Shown: one piece after another, positions 12,507 through 20,095 of the stretch
Numbering within the stretch: position 1 is the stretch's first letter
Layout: each line of letters opens with the position of its first letter
NCBI RefSeq assembly: GCF_034661235.1
Contig: NZ_CP141059.1
Coordinates: forward strand, 1,054,001-1,118,000
Source: Nocardioides bizhenqiangii
GTDB lineage: Bacteria > Actinomycetota > Actinomycetes > Propionibacteriales > Nocardioidaceae
Length of the DNA stretch: 64,000 nt
Reading direction: 5' to 3'
Made by a program: the position numbers and the translations under genes
Notes under the pieces: model-generated
The model's input: the letters and a program-made list of their open reading frames with translations, nothing else
The model's database searches: none
What the model was told of the DNA's origin: nothing

Positions 12507-14124
12507 TGGGTCGCAGGCTGTCAAGGTCGGCAAGCCCGCCTCCAGGGACGACTCCCTCGACACGCAGTCCGGGGTACTTGGTGTCGTCGAGCAGGGTCAC
12601 CCGGACGCGCAGCAGGCGCAGCACCTCGGCCTGTTGGTCGAGGTCGAAGTGCGGCAGGTTGGTCCGCGCCTGCTCGGCCAGTCGGGTCAGTGCAGAAACC
12701 CGCGACTCTTCGGCCTGTTCCACCTCGCGGTGCTGCTCCATCGTCGCCCGGTAGGCCCGCAGCGCTTCAATCTCAGCGTCGATCTGCTCTACAGCCGAGG
12801 CGAGCACGTTGGCATCCAGCCCGATCCTGAGGCATTCGGCCACCTTGTCGGTCTTGTTGCGCTCCAGCGTGGAGATCTTGGCGTCCAGCGAGCCCAGCGT
12901 CGCGGCTTCGGCAGGCGCGACATCAGCCCGCAGGTTGAGGTAGTCGGACGCCAGTCCGAGTAGCCGGTCGGGGTCTGACAGTGCCTCGCAGACCGCCCGC
13001 CATATGGCGGAGTCGAGCGCATCGGCGTTGAACCGAACGCAGGTGCACGGCTGGTAATCAGTGGCGCGCCACTTGCGGTTGCTGCATCTGTATTGCCGTG
13101 CGCGTTCCGGGCTGCTGATGCCGCCGAGCGTCCCGCCGCAGATGGTCGCAGCACCTCGGTTGGGGTAGGTCTTGGCGTCAGATTTCACCCCGTACGCGGT
13201 CGCGTCGAGCGCCCGCTGAACGGCTTCGAAAGTCTCGGTGTCGAGAGGTGGATCTGGGAGCTTAATGAGCACTGCATCTCCGTACTTCGGCTTGCCACCC
13301 TCCATCCGGGTGACCCGAGAGGCACTGCCGTCCGGGCGCTTCTGCGACTTGCGTGTCTCCTGGCCCCAATAGGTCTCGCCTACGAGAGCACGCTTTCGCA
13401 GCATCTCGCGGACCCGTTGGTGCTTCCACAACGCACCTGGCCGACCAGCGGTGCCGCGTCCCCGGTGGCCGAGCGAGTTCAGCAGGTTCGCGGCGTCCGC
13501 AGTCGAGCGGCCGTTCAGGACGGTCTCGACACACAATCGGATCACTTCGCGCTCCTCTGGGTCAGGAACAAGCTTGACGTCGTTGGCGGTGCCGGTCTGC
13601 TTCTTTCCCTTGCCCTCGATCTTCCAGCCGTAGGGGGCGGTCCCGCCCGGCCAGCGGCCTTGCCGCGCCATTTGGCGCATCGACCCGGCAACGCGCTCTG
13701 CGATGGTGTCGCGTTCCAACTCCGCGAACACGAACGAGACGCCGAGCATCGCCCGGCCCATCGAGGTCGTTAGGTCAGGCAGCGGGTCCTTGACGGAGAC
13801 GACCGCGACCCCGGCCTCAAGGAGGTTCTGAACTTCGGTCAGTCCATGCCGTGCGGTACGGGCGAACCGATCCAACTTCTTGACGACCAGCACGTCGAAC
13901 TCGCGGCGCTGAGCAGCGGCCAGCATCGCTCGCCAACCGGGGCGGTTCGGGTTCGTTCCGCTGATGCCCTCATCGACGTACTCATGCGCGGGGTCGATGG
14001 TCCAGCCGCGCTTGGCAATGAGTTCGCGTGTGTCGTGCGTCTGCTCGTCGAGCGAGAAGCCCTCGACCTGTTCCTCTGTGGAGACGCGCCGGTAGGTCGC
14101 CGCGCGCAACAGTTGGCCGGTCAT
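12373..14124 (-). CDS. int: Large serine recombinase (integrase) of the element
   Basis: A 583-aa reading frame in the integrated state. The N-terminal resolvase domain has the catalytic serine at residue 15 (ATYRRVSTEEQ), then DEGISGTNPNRPGW and VKKLDRFAR. The recombinase domain follows (GTAPYGWKIEGK, WKHQRVREML), then a cysteine-containing zinc-ribbon region (CGGTLGG, YRCSNRKWR, CTCVR) and a coiled coil (about residues 430-490). Codon 539 is the attL core, so the last 45 residues are antisense tadB. In the excised circle the frame would instead continue into the right-end sequence and stop at 31379-31381 after SSLPPAPGRTPFDLRFRVETAA, giving about 561 aa. The start overlaps the upstream stop as ATGA. 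It should catalyse attP x attB integration; excision normally needs a directionality factor. Confidence 0.96.
   Translation of the reverse strand: MTGQLLRAATYRRVSTEEQVEGFSLDEQTHDTRELIAKRGWTIDPAHEYVDEGISGTNPNRPGWRAMLAAAQRREFDVLVVKKLDRFARTARHGLTEVQNLLEAGVAVVSVKDPLPDLTTSMGRAMLGVSFVFAELERDTIAERVAGSMRQMARQGRWPGGTAPYGWKIEGKGKKQTGTANDVKLVPDPEEREVIRLCVETVLNGRSTADAANLLNSLGHRGRGTAGRPGALWKHQRVREMLRKRALVGETYWGQETRKSQKRPDGSASRVTRMEGGKPKYGDAVLIKLPDPPLDTETFEAVQRALDATAYGVKSDAKTYPNRGAATICGGTLGGISSPERARQYRCSNRKWRATDYQPCTCVRFNADALDSAIWRAVCEALSDPDRLLGLASDYLNLRADVAPAEAATLGSLDAKISTLERNKTDKVAECLRIGLDANVLASAVEQIDAEIEALRAYRATMEQHREVEQAEESRVSALTRLAEQARTNLPHFDLDQQAEVLRLLRVRVTLLDDTKYPGLRVEGVVPGGGLADLDSLRPISGSGSPPPTSRAIRRPSITRSPTGSPSRSLSRSRQSPNRPDTW
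12501..12513. other. attL, left junction of the integrative element
   Basis: Chromosomal tadB sequence ends and element sequence begins around TGGG at 12507-12510. Aligned with the right junction it reads GAGnTGGGnCG at both ends, the shared core being TGGG. The exact crossover dinucleotide of the serine recombinase lies within or next to this core, so the boundary is accurate to a few bases. Confidence 0.75.
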
Positions 14125-14546
14125 CGCGCGGCCCGGTTCTCGAACTCATTGGCGGCGACTTCTAGCGGGTCGCGGTAGCCGTCTGCGGCCCGCAGGACCT
14201 CGACGTTCGGCGCGACCCAGGCGAGCCACTCTGGGCCGAGCATCTCTGCAACGGCAGGCGCAGCAGCGAGTTGGGGTTCGCCGAGGGCCTGCACGACTCG
14301 CACCAGCTGCGCGCGACGGTAGGCGCGGGTCAGTGCGCCCCGCAGTCGCTGGTTATGGCCCGGCACGAACATCCGCTGCAACGGGCCCGGAGTGCCGCAG
14401 CCGCAGGTACAGAACAGCGGACGCAGATCGACCGTCGTTCTTGACTCTGAGGCAAGCCCAAAACGGGAAGGGTCGGGAACGGTAGACGCGGGGTATCTGG
14501 CCTGGCTTGAGCGCTCGGAGACGTCCGAACCGGGGGGTGTCTTCAT
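14121..14546 (-). CDS. Small protein with CTCGCG...FVPGHNQR motif
   Basis: 141 aa. The ATG at 14546 follows AGGAG. The stop overlaps the integrase start (ATGA), so the two are translationally coupled. The central motif CTCGCGTPGPLQRMFVPGHNQRLRG resembles that of the protein encoded at 14615-14923, suggesting a small zinc-binding or nucleic-acid-binding knuckle. The C-terminal half is helical and ends in acidic/Asn-rich sequence. Its place directly before the integrase makes a role in integration or excision control possible, but no known excisionase signature is seen. Confidence 0.7.
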   Translation of the reverse strand: MKTPPGSDVSERSSQARYPASTVPDPSRFGLASESRTTVDLRPLFCTCGCGTPGPLQRMFVPGHNQRLRGALTRAYRRAQLVRVVQALGEPQLAAAPAVAEMLGPEWLAWVAPNVEVLRAADGYRDPLEVAANEFENRAAR

Positions 14547-14565
14547 GGCTTCTCCTGCGGGTCTG

Positions 14566-14591
14566 GGCCGGGGCGGTCTCCCGCCCCGGCC
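14566..14591 (-). terminator. Strong hairpin between two minus-strand element genes
   Basis: GGCCGGGGCGG at 14566-14576 and its perfect complement at 14581-14591 form an 11-bp GC-only stem with a TCTC tetraloop. It lies after the stop of the 14615-14923 gene and before the 14546 start, fitting a terminator or attenuator. No T-tract follows. Confidence 0.55.
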
Positions 14592-14614
14592 TCTGGGTTG
14601 TCTGCTGGGCGGCG

Positions 14615-14923
14615 TCAAGCCGCGCTCTCGGCCTCGGCCTTCGCCCTCTGCGCCTTCGCCTCGGCGTTGGCCCGGACGCGCTCGGCCTTTGCCTGCAGCG
14701 CCTCGCTCATCCCGGCGAGAGCGGCAAGCGCGGCTTTGTCCTTCGGGTTGGCGGCGAGCGCGCGGCCGGTCGCGCCTGCGTGTCTCGCGTCGTGGCCGGG
14801 GCGGAACGAGGCGCGAGGCGAGACGGCCGCCCCGCAGCCGCAGCCGCAGGCGCGCGCCTCGGGCTCGGGGGTTGGGGCGGGGGTCCGTGCGGCCTTGGCG
14901 CGGGTGGGCTTGCTGGTCGTCAT
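14615..14923 (-). CDS. Small Ala/Lys-rich protein with CGCGCG...FRPGHDAR motif
   Basis: 102 aa. The ATG at 14923 is preceded by AAGGAGAA. The order is a basic N-terminus, the motif ACGCGCGAAVSPRASFRPGHD, then a long Ala-rich helix (ALQAKAERVRANAEAKAQRAK) with coiled-coil character. The cysteine/PGHD motif is one I have seen in small proteins of actinobacteria and their phages; its function is not known to me. It shares the motif with the protein at 14121-14546, so the two may be relatives by duplication. Confidence 0.7.
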   Translation of the reverse strand: MTTSKPTRAKAARTPAPTPEPEARACGCGCGAAVSPRASFRPGHDARHAGATGRALAANPKDKAALAALAGMSEALQAKAERVRANAEAKAQRAKAEAESAA

Positions 14924-15587
14924 GCTGGGTTCTCCTTGGTGTGCGGGTTGGGTTGGGCGGTTCGGGCCGGGAGGCCCGAGAGGACGGCGGCAGAGCGCCG
15001 AGAGGACAGGACCGGGGACCGAGGGGCGGACCCGGCGGGAGCGAGAGGCGAGCCACCCGACCCGACGACGCCCACGGGCGAGGGCACCGGGCGAGAGGGC
15101 GAGGGGCGAGGGGGCCGAGGGCGAGGGCCACACGGCAGCGGGCCAAGGGGACGAGAGGCGAGGGGGCGAGAGGCGAGGGGACGAGAGGCGAGGGGACGAG
15201 AGGCGAGGGGACGAACCCGAGCGTGCGAGGGGGCGAGGGCAGGGGAGCGGGGCGAGGCGAGGGCAGGGGAGGCCGACCCCGAACGGCCAGAGGCGGAGGG
15301 CGAGGGCGCAGAAGGCGAGAGGCCACACGCCCGCGGGGCCGAGGGGAGAGGGGCAAACGGGCCAGCCACCCGCGGCGCCCCCAGGCGAGAGGCCGACAGG
15401 CGACGGACCGAGAGGCGACCGGCGCGGGAGCCAGAGGCGAGCAGCGAGAGGCACCGGGGCGAGAGGCGAGGCGCCGACGCCGAGGGGGCGAGGCGCGCGG
15501 CCCGACCAGACCGAGCCCGCGAAAGGGCGAGGGCGAGCAGGCCGACGCCCACGGGCCTACGCGGGCCGGGCGCGGCGGGAGCCGGGC
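14924..15587. repeat. 664-bp purine-rich low-complexity stretch
   Basis: The plus strand is dominated by GAG, GGCG and GAGGG runs with few pyrimidines, especially 15060-15540. Frames are open on both strands only because stops are rare; their products are pure Arg/Gly/Pro or Ser/Pro/Arg repeats and I do not call them as genes. Many G-runs could form quadruplexes on the plus strand. The core is a 15-bp tandem repeat at 15151-15210. Confidence 0.65.
15151..15210. repeat. 15-bp tandem repeat, four units
   Basis: Four head-to-tail copies of ACGAGAGGCGAGGGG (the second begins with G). The units are adjacent with no spacers. Degenerate relatives extend on both sides. It might be an iteron-like or structural region of the element; nothing here proves that. 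Confidence 0.8.
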
Positions 15588-15953
15588 TCACGCCCGGGCC
15601 TCCGCTGCTTCGGCCTCCGTCGCACGGAGGAAGGACGCGACAGCGCCGTCCGCAAGCGGGCCTTCCGGGGCGGGGTCCGCGGGGTGCGTGAAGCCGGGCT
15701 GCGCGGCGTGCGCGGTGTTCGCGGCCTGCTCGGCTGCGCGGCACGCGGAGGCCCAAGCCCGGCGTGCGCGTCCTCCGGCGGCGGGGGCCTCCGACGCGGC
15801 AGCGAAGGCCGAAGCGGCGGCGGCGTCCGCACGGGCCACGAGGACGGCAAGCGCGGGGGTGCGCGGGGCCCCGGCGGCGGCGCGGACGGCGGCGGCGGAC
15901 GCGATGCGACGGCGTACGGCGGCGGGCGGGACGGGGGCGGAAACGGGGTTCAT
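15588..15953 (-). CDS. Small Ala-rich protein of the element
   Basis: 121 aa, about 40 percent alanine. The ATG at 15953 follows AGGAG with a six-base spacer, the same good signal used by its neighbours. The sequence is one long helix-prone stretch (VARADAAAASAFAAASEAPAAGG, ACRAAEQAANTAHAA) with two cysteines. No family recognised. It could be structural or DNA-binding; low-complexity composition makes homology unsafe. Confidence 0.5.
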   Translation of the reverse strand: MNPVSAPVPPAAVRRRIASAAAVRAAAGAPRTPALAVLVARADAAAASAFAAASEAPAAGGRARRAWASACRAAEQAANTAHAAQPGFTHPADPAPEGPLADGAVASFLRATEAEAAEARA

Positions 15954-16111
15954 GACGGGCTCCTGGCTGGAAGGAAAAAAACCCCATCAAAACACGCAAA
16001 AGGCCGCCTTCATAAGTCATTGGTCCGTCCCTCGGACGGCGTGTCGTGCGACCCCGCGGAGGGCGGTGCCTGCCCCCTGAGACCCAGGAGCGAGCCACCG
16101 GATCCGCGCTC

Positions 16112-16306
16112 TCATGACGCCCGACGACGTGCTCGCTCACGCTCACGCCATGCGGGGTCGAAGCGAAGGCGAGCTGCCTTGTAGTGCAGCAGGCACAAGC
16201 CCTTTGCTCGCTTCTCGCGGTCGCAGCCCGGCACGGCGCAAGGCTGCTTTGGCGGACCAAGCGGCAGCCTCAAGATCTCGTGCCAGTGGTCTTCGGCCCA
16301 AGTCAT
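16112..16306 (-). CDS. Small zinc-finger-like protein
   Basis: 64 aa starting MTWAEDHWHEIL. The ATG at 16306 overlaps the stop of the upstream gene (ATGA). Residues 23-40 carry the pattern CAVPGCDREKRAKGLCLLHY, a C-x4-C-x8-C-x2-H arrangement found in small phage and mobile-element proteins, then a basic tail (RERERARRRAS). It probably binds nucleic acid through a single zinc site. It ends the coupled operon 19116-16112; a hairpin (CCGTCC/GGACGG at 16025-16039) beyond its stop may terminate it. Confidence 0.65.
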   Translation of the reverse strand: MTWAEDHWHEILRLPLGPPKQPCAVPGCDREKRAKGLCLLHYKAARLRFDPAWRERERARRRAS

Positions 16307-16548
16307 GACAGCGAACTTCCTGCTTCGCGCGCGGAGGTTCGTGTCGCGTGAAACTGTCTCCCCAGACGAGCGGGCGGGAGCGGGGTCCGCCTGCTCCGCG
16401 TCCCGGTGCTCTCCGACGCACAACCTTTGAAGCGTGCCCAGGGCCGTGCCCCGTGCCCGCCCTCCGGGCGCGGCACGGCACGGCACGTGTGCCCGGTGTG
16501 CTCGGCACGTGCTCGGCACGCTGGGCACAATCCGCGTTTTGCGATCAT
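16303..16548 (-). CDS. Small CxxC/HxxxC zinc-ribbon-like protein
   Basis: 81 aa. Both ends show ATGA overlap: its start with the primase stop and its stop with the next gene, strong evidence for a real translated gene. The N-terminus MIAKRGLCPACRARAEHTGH continues to a cysteine two residues on, giving C-x2-C-x8-H-x2-C, a possible one-zinc module; the rest is basic and Arg/Ser-rich. The underlying DNA at 16480-16545 has repeated CGGCACG units. Confidence 0.6.
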   Translation of the reverse strand: MIAKRGLCPACRARAEHTGHTCRAVPRPEGGHGARPWARFKGCASESTGTRSRRTPLPPARLGRQFHATRTSAREAGSSLS

Positions 16549-18686
16549 GACGCCTCCTCTGGGCTGGTGCTCGGTAGCGTGGGCTGGTCGATCACGAAGT
16601 GCTCGTGGGTGTTGCCCTTGATGACCACCCGGAGCTCGCCCGCCACCTGCGCCCGCTCGACAAGGCGGTCGACGGCCGCGGAGCCGACGCCTGTCACGCA
16701 GCGCCGGACAGAGCGCGATCCGACCCCGGGGTTGGCCCGGACGAACTCCAAGATCTGCCGCAGCGTCTCTGCGTCCTTCGTCGGGCTCGGGCCCTTGGCG
16801 GCGCGAGCAGCCATCGCGGCGGCCTCGTCGCGCTCGATGCCGGTGAAGTCAAGCTCCAGCCTGCCGCCGCCCGACGTGACCTCGACCTTCCAGACATCGC
16901 CTTGCGTCATCTCGCCGAACCTGTCCTTGTGGCAAGTGATCAGGAGCGTCCCGGACCGTTGCTTGCTGAACGGCTCCTTGACCTCGATTCCGAACGCGGA
17001 GTCTGCGGCGCTGATCTTTGATCCGGCCCCACGCGCCCACCTGCGACCCTCATCGGACTTGACCACGTGGTCGATCACGACGACTGCCGGGTGGTGTCGC
17101 ATCCGAGCGACCGGCAGCAGCGCCCTGGCGATGAAGTCGGCAACGTCGCCGTTGTCGTTCTCCTTCCTGCCAGCCAGCGTCAGGTGTAGGGACGCCGAAT
17201 CCACGATCACCAGACGGGCACCGGTCGCTGCCACCTTCTCCACCAGCCGGTCGGCGTCGCGCAGGAGGTTCCGCCCGGACGGCTGCAAATAGTGGAGCCG
17301 TGCGCGATGCTCAGGACGCAAGCCGAGTGCGCGGAACTTGGCGGCCACGTCTCGGGCCGTTGTCTCCTCGTCAACCAGCAGCACGTGCCCGTTCTCGCGG
17401 ATGACGTCCATCGCCCAGCCGTAGCAGAGCACGCTCTTGCCGCTTGACGGGTCGCCGTAGAACCACGTCAGTGAGCCCTCGTAGATCAAGCCACCCTTGC
17501 CAAACCGAGGGATCGGCTCGGGCTCCTTGACCAGCAGGTCGCCCAGGTCCACGTCGTCCCAAGCGTCTGTCGACGCCACTGTCCGACTCGACGCGTCCTT
17601 TGGCCCGTAGACCGGTAGCAGCATCCCTCGTCCCATCCCTGATTCGATCGTTGCGAGCACGGCGCGTTGGCCGTCCTCGGCCCACAGCCCATTTGCCTTG
17701 CTGGCCTCTGTGAGTTCTTCTCGAACGGTCGCCTCGGCGAGTAGGCCGCCAGCGACCCGCCGGCCGAACTTGTAGGCGGTCGCGTTCAGTTGGTCGTTGC
17801 GGCTCCCGTTCGCTGTCGCGAGGCGTGCTATCTCGCGCTCAAGCCCGGCTTCGGCCCACCGCCGCCCGCGCTCGGTCGCTTCGCCCGATGCCGTCTCGGC
17901 GCGGAGCGGGGTGGTCTGCTTTGCCGGTGGTGGCGGACCAGTTGCCTCTGATCGTGCGAGACGTCCGACCCACGCACCGGGCAGATCTGGGAACTCGTCC
18001 GGGGTTGGCACTCGGTCGGCAACCTCACCGGACGGGTTGAACCAGATGTACTGATGGCCGGAGCCGTCCCGTGTGACGACGCTTGGCCAGACCACCGCAA
18101 ACCTGAGGTGCCATGCGATGACCTCGACATCGAGGCCGAGGTCGCGCCAGCAATGGCCAGTCGGCGTCTTGAACCACCGGATACCCGACACCGGGTCGTT
18201 AGGTCGGCTGGTGCTGCGCCAGGAGGCGGGGAGCGGACCACTCTCGCTCTCCGCGTCGGCCAAGGTCTGCGCGCCGACCTTCGGTTCGTAGGCGTCAACG
18301 TCGATGCCGATGATGCCGTCCTGCGGCACAAGCACGAGATTGGCCAAGGGCCTGCTTCGACACCAGTTGCCGACGACCTTCGGACTCGGGTACTTGCGGT
18401 TGTAGCCGTGGTACCCCGACAGGTTGGGCCGCTTGCCGCCCTCTGGGACTGGGATGGGCGCAACCCATCCCACCGCGAGGTACAGGGGCGCGGCCTGTCC
18501 GTAGCCCAGCGGAGGATCTGGTGTCTCCGCGACGCGGGAGGGGGTCTCCCGCGACCTCGTGCCCTGTGGCCGGGCCCGGAGCCCGCCGCGTGCGTGCTGA
18601 TTCGCGGGAGAACTGCTCTGCGAAGTAGATCCGATCGACGCGTTCTGGCCGGGTTCCGGTAGGGCGAATGTCTGGTGCTCGGTCAC
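16545..18686 (-). CDS. Primase-polymerase/RepA-type ATPase replication protein
   Basis: 713 aa, GTG start at 18686 overlapping the previous stop (GTGA). The N-terminal half looks like a bifunctional primase-polymerase domain: LYLAVGWVAPIPVPEGGKRP, then DGIIGIDVDAYEP with an acidic metal-binding pair, then the STSRPND region. The C-terminal half is an AAA_25/RepA-like ATPase with Walker A GDPSSGKS at about residues 410-418, LLVDEET, and a Walker B strand LVIVDSASLH, followed by a sensor-like IDHVVKS and a final winged-helix segment (LEFVRANPGVGSRSVRRCVTG). This should prime and unwind element DNA after excision or induction. Fused primase-ATPases of this type occur on integrative elements, satellites and phages. 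Confidence 0.88.
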   Translation of the reverse strand: MTEHQTFALPEPGQNASIGSTSQSSSPANQHARGGLRARPQGTRSRETPSRVAETPDPPLGYGQAAPLYLAVGWVAPIPVPEGGKRPNLSGYHGYNRKYPSPKVVGNWCRSRPLANLVLVPQDGIIGIDVDAYEPKVGAQTLADAESESGPLPASWRSTSRPNDPVSGIRWFKTPTGHCWRDLGLDVEVIAWHLRFAVVWPSVVTRDGSGHQYIWFNPSGEVADRVPTPDEFPDLPGAWVGRLARSEATGPPPPAKQTTPLRAETASGEATERGRRWAEAGLEREIARLATANGSRNDQLNATAYKFGRRVAGGLLAEATVREELTEASKANGLWAEDGQRAVLATIESGMGRGMLLPVYGPKDASSRTVASTDAWDDVDLGDLLVKEPEPIPRFGKGGLIYEGSLTWFYGDPSSGKSVLCYGWAMDVIRENGHVLLVDEETTARDVAAKFRALGLRPEHRARLHYLQPSGRNLLRDADRLVEKVAATGARLVIVDSASLHLTLAGRKENDNGDVADFIARALLPVARMRHHPAVVVIDHVVKSDEGRRWARGAGSKISAADSAFGIEVKEPFSKQRSGTLLITCHKDRFGEMTQGDVWKVEVTSGGGRLELDFTGIERDEAAAMAARAAKGPSPTKDAETLRQILEFVRANPGVGSRSVRRCVTGVGSAAVDRLVERAQVAGELRVVIKGNTHEHFVIDQPTLPSTSPEEAS

Positions 18687-18898
18687 CGGTCGTCGTCCTC
18701 CATGTCGAACAGGAGGGGACGGACCAGCACACGCACGGTCTCGCGGATCACCAGCACCATGTAGGGCGGATCGGTCAGCTGCTCGTGCACGTCGGGCCCG
18801 AACTCGCCAGGGATCATGGCGCGCACAGTGATGCGGGCTTTCGGATGGTTGGCGAACCAGTCGGCGTCGATGATCTTGGCGAACTTGTCAGCGCTCAT
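18683..18898 (-). CDS. Small conserved element protein
   Basis: 71 aa, coupled at both ends by four-base overlaps (ATGA at 18895-18898, GTGA at 18683-18686). MSADKFAKIIDADWFANHPK opens the sequence, with a hydrophobic central strand (YMVLVIRETVRVLVRPLL) and an acidic end (MEDDDR). The pattern of residues suggests a compact alpha/beta fold. No function known; its position suggests a helper for the primase downstream. Confidence 0.65.
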   Translation of the reverse strand: MSADKFAKIIDADWFANHPKARITVRAMIPGEFGPDVHEQLTDPPYMVLVIRETVRVLVRPLLFDMEDDDR

Positions 18899-19116
18899 GC
18901 CGCGTCACCTGGCACCGAGCCGGGGCAGAGGGAAGGATCCAGACCTCCGCCCCGGCATCGGCTTCCCGCGCGGGTGCCTACATCACCCACCTCCCCACTG
19001 CTGACATCGAGAGCATTGGGGGAGTCAAATAGCAGACGGAGAAGGCGGTCGTGATCGGACGTGGACAGCGTCTCCGTCGCGAAGTGCGCGGCGACGCGGT
19101 TGCTGGCAGATGACAT
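18895..19116 (-). CDS. First small gene of the replication operon
   Basis: 73 aa from ATG at 19116 behind AGGA; an upstream TTG at 19302 would give 135 aa but the added stretch is low-complexity. HFATETLSTSDHDRLLRLLF is helical; the C-terminal part (SGEVGDVGTRAGSRCRGGG) looks disordered. The stop overlaps the next start (ATGA), which supports translation. Function not recognised. Confidence 0.5.
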   Translation of the reverse strand: MSSASNRVAAHFATETLSTSDHDRLLRLLFDSPNALDVSSGEVGDVGTRAGSRCRGGGLDPSLCPGSVPGDAA

Positions 19117-19482
19117 TGGCGGTCCTGAACTTGAAGGACGCGAGCCGGGTGCGCACCGCAGGTTCACCGGCAAGGCAGTTGAGCTCTCCGCCCTGCGTGC
19201 CGCCTCTGCCTTAGTCCGATCGCCGTCGGCTACTCCGCCCTCTGCCAGGGCCGGAGCGTGGCTGCTGCCGCAAGTACACCATGATGGCGGAATCCGCCGC
19301 AAGGCGATCTGGACCCGCCCCGGGGGCCCCCACCACGCAGGCCAAGACCCCGGTCGGGGCTACCGAACCGGGGTCTTGGAATCAGGATCGGAGCCTCTGC
19401 CAGGAGCCACCGCCACCACCCAGGAAAGCATGCGGATTCAGCGGTCCACAATCCCGTGCAGGGTGTGCAGGGCGCTGGCGGT
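19117..19482. other. 366-bp intergenic region upstream of the replication operon
   Basis: No convincing gene. It holds a terminator hairpin at 19342-19379, a short palindrome GGCGGA-A-TCCGCC at 19286-19298 that could be an operator, and must contain the promoter of the minus-strand operon starting at 19116. Confidence 0.6.
19342..19379 (-). terminator. Terminator-like hairpin after the GIY-YIG gene
   Basis: A perfect 13-bp stem, CCAAGACCCCGGT at 19342-19354 against its complement at 19367-19379, with a 12-nt loop. It lies about 100 bp beyond the stop of the GIY-YIG gene and insulates the replication operon from the cargo. No long T-tract follows. Confidence 0.65.
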
Positions 19483-20082
19483 TCAAAGTTCTAGCCCGCG
19501 CTCCCGAGCCCACGTGCGGACATCGTCTGCCATCACGCGACGAGCGGTGCGCAGCACGGGGGACGGCGCGGACACCTTTGAGAGGTTCATCGGTGGCTGC
19601 AAGACGCCAAGCACCGAAGTCTCGACGGCGTCCAGATCGACGTTAGCCGGCTTCGACCAAACAGCGAGCTGCAAATGATTGAGCATCCAAGTCGTCAGCG
19701 CATTGTCATGCTCGGGCGACAGACCGTAGTTGGCGGGTCGCTCGGGGTTGTTCACATTCCTCGGCACACCTCGGAGGCCATGTTCCTCACGCAGGAGGGC
19801 GGCGAACGAGCGTCGGAGCGTAGACGATCCAGTCCTGCCGGACGCGAAGTGTGTCTTGATGTCACGCGAGACGAGGCTGCGCTCCGCTTTACCGACGTAC
19901 AGAGGCAAGTCGCTATCGGCGGAGCCAAGCTGGAGTTGACGCCAGACACCCTGCGAGCCGTACACCGCGTAGAGCCCAGCGGCGTCCGGGACCTGATCCT
20001 CCGCTTCCTTGATTCGGTGACGACGACCCGTCAGAAGGCTCGACAACGCAGCGTCGATGATCTGTTGCGGTGCTGGAGACAT
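19483..20082 (-). CDS. GIY-YIG family nuclease-like protein
   Basis: 199 aa. The N-terminal third carries the GIY-YIG signature, GLYAVYG at about residues 36-42 and LYVGKAERSLVSRD at about 61-74, with the Arg and downstream residues (GRTGSSTLRRSFAALLREEHG) spaced as in the nuclease fold. The C-terminal part (LTTWMLNHLQLAVW, VETSVLGVLQPPMNL) continues the domain. Members in actinobacteria are often found in restriction or defence settings. It follows the gene at 20096-20509 by 13 bp and is probably co-transcribed. The substrate is unknown. Confidence 0.78.
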   Translation of the reverse strand: MSPAPQQIIDAALSSLLTGRRHRIKEAEDQVPDAAGLYAVYGSQGVWRQLQLGSADSDLPLYVGKAERSLVSRDIKTHFASGRTGSSTLRRSFAALLREEHGLRGVPRNVNNPERPANYGLSPEHDNALTTWMLNHLQLAVWSKPANVDLDAVETSVLGVLQPPMNLSKVSAPSPVLRTARRVMADDVRTWARERGLEL

Positions 20083-20095
20083 GCCTGGCGAGTTC

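Noticed and set aside
12440..12580. A tRNA gene as the integration target
   Set aside because: No cloverleaf is present at either junction; both flanks are tadB coding sequence.
15151..15210. Possible CRISPR array
   Set aside because: The 15-bp units are adjacent with no unique spacers, are too short, and no cas gene is present.
14920..16260. Minus-strand frame of 446 codons through the purine-rich block
   Set aside because: Runs through tandem repeats giving Ser/Pro/Arg/Leu repeats; real small genes with ribosome sites lie in other frames of the same region.
19230..19451. Minus-strand frame of 73 codons upstream of the replication operon
   Set aside because: It contains the 13-bp terminator hairpin and has no start signal; treated as intergenic.
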